DNA of 16,091 nucleotides from Megasphaera elsdenii. GTDB taxonomy: Bacteria; Bacillota; Negativicutes; Veillonellales; Megasphaeraceae. Below, piece after piece: positions 14,509-16,091 of this stretch. The position numbers and the translations under genes were made by a program. The notes beneath the pieces are model-generated. The model worked only from the letters and a program-made list of their open reading frames with translations, ran no database searches and was not told the origin of the DNA. Where the stretch lies: assembly GCF_020539865.1 (NCBI RefSeq), contig NZ_JAJBQV010000042.1:1-16091 (forward strand). Reading direction: 5' to 3'. Each line of letters begins with the position of its first letter. The first letter of the stretch is position 1.

Positions 14509-14538
14509 TTGGCGGATCTGTAACGCTATGTATATAAT
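14509..14538 (+). promoter_or_regulatory. possible promoter of the transporter gene
   Basis: TTGGCG (14509-14514) and TATAAT (14533-14538) with an 18-bp spacer lie right after the dehydrogenase stop. The start of transcription would be near 14545, the beginning of the long inverted repeat. The -35 is imperfect. Confidence 0.45.
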
Positions 14539-14543
14539 AAAAA

Positions 14544-14621
14544 GCATGAAACGATTGCAAATATTCGAGAACGCCCATTTCCTCTTATGCAATGATTCAT
14601 GCTATACATTGTAGTATAGCA
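14544..14621. promoter_or_regulatory. two overlapping inverted repeats in the transporter leader
   Basis: The first has arms GCATGAA..ATTGCA (14544-14550, 14554-14559) and TGCAAT..TTCATGC (14588-14593, 14596-14602). The second is TGCTATAC/GTATAGCA (14600-14607/14614-14621) around ATTGTA, a perfect 8-bp inverted repeat. They share TGC at 14600-14602. No T run follows either, so they are not ordinary terminators. The second looks like a dimeric repressor site. Confidence 0.6.
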
Positions 14622-14699
14622 CATTGATCTGGCCACACCAAACGGAAAAAAGTCATAGTTAAGGACCTATTTTGTAATAAAGAAAGGTGTGACTTATAA

Positions 14700-16007
14700 A
14701 TGGAAGAAATGATGAAAAAGACCAATGCACGCTGGAATATCTTTTTTATGTTAGCTATTATTTGCACAATTAACTACATTGATCGGGCTGTTATTTCAGT
14801 GTGTATGCCACAAATTCAAGAAGAATTAAAATTTTCGCCAGAAGTTGTGGGTGCAATTTTAAGTGCATTTTTTTGGGGATATGCATTGATGCAAATTCCT
14901 TGTGGATGGCTTTGCGATAGATTTAAACCAGGTAAAATTTTACTTATTGGTGGGTTGTGTTGGGGAATATTCCAAGCCATTACTGGTCTCATTAGTAGTA
15001 GTAAGATTTTTATGTTTATTCGTGTATTGCTGGGGGTTTCAGAAGCTCCTATTTATCCGGCAGGAGCAAAACTGCAATCTATATGGTTGCCTGTTACTGA
15101 ACGTTCGAGAGGTAGTGCTTTAGTCGATGTTGGTTCCTCATTAGGTAATGCTTTTGGGGCTCCCCTCGTTGCCTTGTTTGTTTTGTGGCTTGATGGATGG
15201 CGGGGAGCATTGATTGCTATCGGGATTTTAACGGCGGTAATTGTTTTAATTTGCGGAAGAAGATTAATGTCAACTCCTGATACAAACAAGCATGTTAATC
15301 AAGCTGAACGCAATTATATTAAAAATGCGTTGGAAGAAGAGTGGAAAGCTAATCAGGCGGATAGTGTTGCTACAAAAGTAAAAGTAAAGTTGACGACCTA
15401 TTTTATGCACAAAGATTTTTGGGGAATGTGTTTTGGATTTACTTGTGGAAATGCTATTGCCTATGGGTTGATGACTTGGGGACCTATGTATTTGGCTACT
15501 GTTCATCATTTGGATATTAAAGGACTTGGCGGCGCTTTGTTTATTATTTATGGGGTCAGCGTCCTTGGTGGTTTATTAGGTGGAACTATCACAGATACTT
15601 TGAAAAGAAAATTTGGGAAAGAAAATTATAATAAAATTATGCATTGTAACCTTTTGCTGATTGGTGTTATGACTGGCGGAGCAATGCTTTTATTGAGTCA
15701 GTCGGATTCTCTTTATATGGCAATTGGGTGCATTACGGTTGCTTTATTTTTCCAAAAATGGTCTGGTTGCTTGTATTGGACTGTTCCGGCTGCATTAGCT
15801 CAACGTGAAAATATCGGTACTGTTGGGGGATGCATGAACTGCGTGGGTAATATCGGTGGCGCTATTATTCCTCTGATTATTGGTGCGATTGTTGGATCTA
15901 CAGGATCCTATTTCCTGGCGTTAGTATTATTTGCTTGTTTTGGTATTGGCATCGGTCTATTTTCGTTACTTATCAACTTTAAAAAGAAGATAGGTGTTGA
16001 TATGTAA
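14700..16007 (+). CDS. MFS transporter, anion:cation symporter (ACS) type
   Basis: A 435-residue inner-membrane carrier with about twelve hydrophobic helices and a central hydrophilic loop (about residues 190-235). The N-terminal part reads NIFFMLAIICTINYIDRAVISVCMPQI, then WGYALMQIPCGWLCDRFKPGKIL, a variant of the MFS loop 2-3 signature, and FMFIRVLLGVSEAPIYPAGAKL. These are characteristic of the ACS family (hexuronate, glucarate, galactonate, phthalate carriers), so it should import an organic acid with protons or Na+. AAAGGTG at 14683-14689 precedes ATG 14700. It is 191 bases after the dehydrogenase with its own possible promoter. It is low in GC (38% at 15001-15060), like the dehydrogenase and unlike the genes before. 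It is the probable uptake system for the acid sugar. Confidence 0.92.
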   Translation: MEEMMKKTNARWNIFFMLAIICTINYIDRAVISVCMPQIQEELKFSPEVVGAILSAFFWGYALMQIPCGWLCDRFKPGKILLIGGLCWGIFQAITGLISSSKIFMFIRVLLGVSEAPIYPAGAKLQSIWLPVTERSRGSALVDVGSSLGNAFGAPLVALFVLWLDGWRGALIAIGILTAVIVLICGRRLMSTPDTNKHVNQAERNYIKNALEEEWKANQADSVATKVKVKLTTYFMHKDFWGMCFGFTCGNAIAYGLMTWGPMYLATVHHLDIKGLGGALFIIYGVSVLGGLLGGTITDTLKRKFGKENYNKIMHCNLLLIGVMTGGAMLLLSQSDSLYMAIGCITVALFFQKWSGCLYWTVPAALAQRENIGTVGGCMNCVGNIGGAIIPLIIGAIVGSTGSYFLALVLFACFGIGIGLFSLLINFKKKIGVDM

Positions 16008-16091
16008 TAAATTAAAAAATAATAGTTTAAAAAGAATACAGCACTTTACAACTTTTACGCCACCTCGGAAGTTGACGAAACCAGTTTACAC
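16008..16091. other. A/T-rich end of the window
   Basis: No gene or terminator is visible. TTGACG at 16072-16077 could be the -35 of a promoter continuing beyond the window, which cannot be checked. Confidence 0.4.

Overview
The window looks like chromosome of a Megasphaera-type member of the Negativicutes (Firmicutes relatives with an outer membrane). The main pointer is a porin with a signal peptide, an N-terminal SLH domain, a coiled coil and a beta-barrel ending in Phe, an architecture typical of diderm Firmicutes. Strong AGGAGG ribosome binding sites, GTG starts and sigma-A-like TTGAC-17-TATAAT promoters fit. The genus is an inference; the sequence alone does not prove it. All convincing genes are on the + strand.

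Layout. (1) 1-133: the end of a tRNA cluster (partial tRNA-Glu, complete tRNA-Val). It is followed by a repeat-bearing spacer and a strong terminator at 387-422. (2) 474-8715: an alpha-glucoside utilisation locus. It holds a eukaryotic-type hexokinase, an RpiR-family regulator, a PTS EIICBA permease gene that is damaged (internal TGA, and a 5' end running into a terminator), a GH13 alpha-glucosidase, a Cof-type HAD phosphatase and an SLH porin. The logic would be: porin passage across the outer membrane, PTS uptake with phosphorylation, hydrolysis by the GH13 enzyme, and hexokinase capture of the free glucose released. The permease lesions raise the question whether this still works. (3) 8716-9234: a spacer without genes, containing REP-like GTAG hairpins, several heptanucleotide tandem repeats, a possible small transcription unit and a terminator. 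(4) 9237-16007: a second catabolic locus for an acid sugar. It holds a DeoR-family regulator and a DUF1537 four-carbon acid sugar kinase in one unit. A second promoter drives a PdxA2-type dehydrogenase, a DHDPS/NAL-family aldolase and a D-2-hydroxyacid dehydrogenase. An ACS-type MFS transporter follows, probably with its own promoter.

In region 4 the kinase/PdxA2 pair points to conversion of a tetronate (for example D-threonate) through its 4-phosphate to dihydroxyacetone phosphate and CO2. The aldolase and hydroxyacid dehydrogenase are not part of that known route and suggest an extended or different pathway. Both main promoters of region 4 are near-consensus, and each is followed at once by a nearly identical A/C-rich 14-mer, a good candidate for the DeoR-type operator. 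Base composition drops sharply at about 13515, so the dehydrogenase and transporter probably have a different history from the genes before them.
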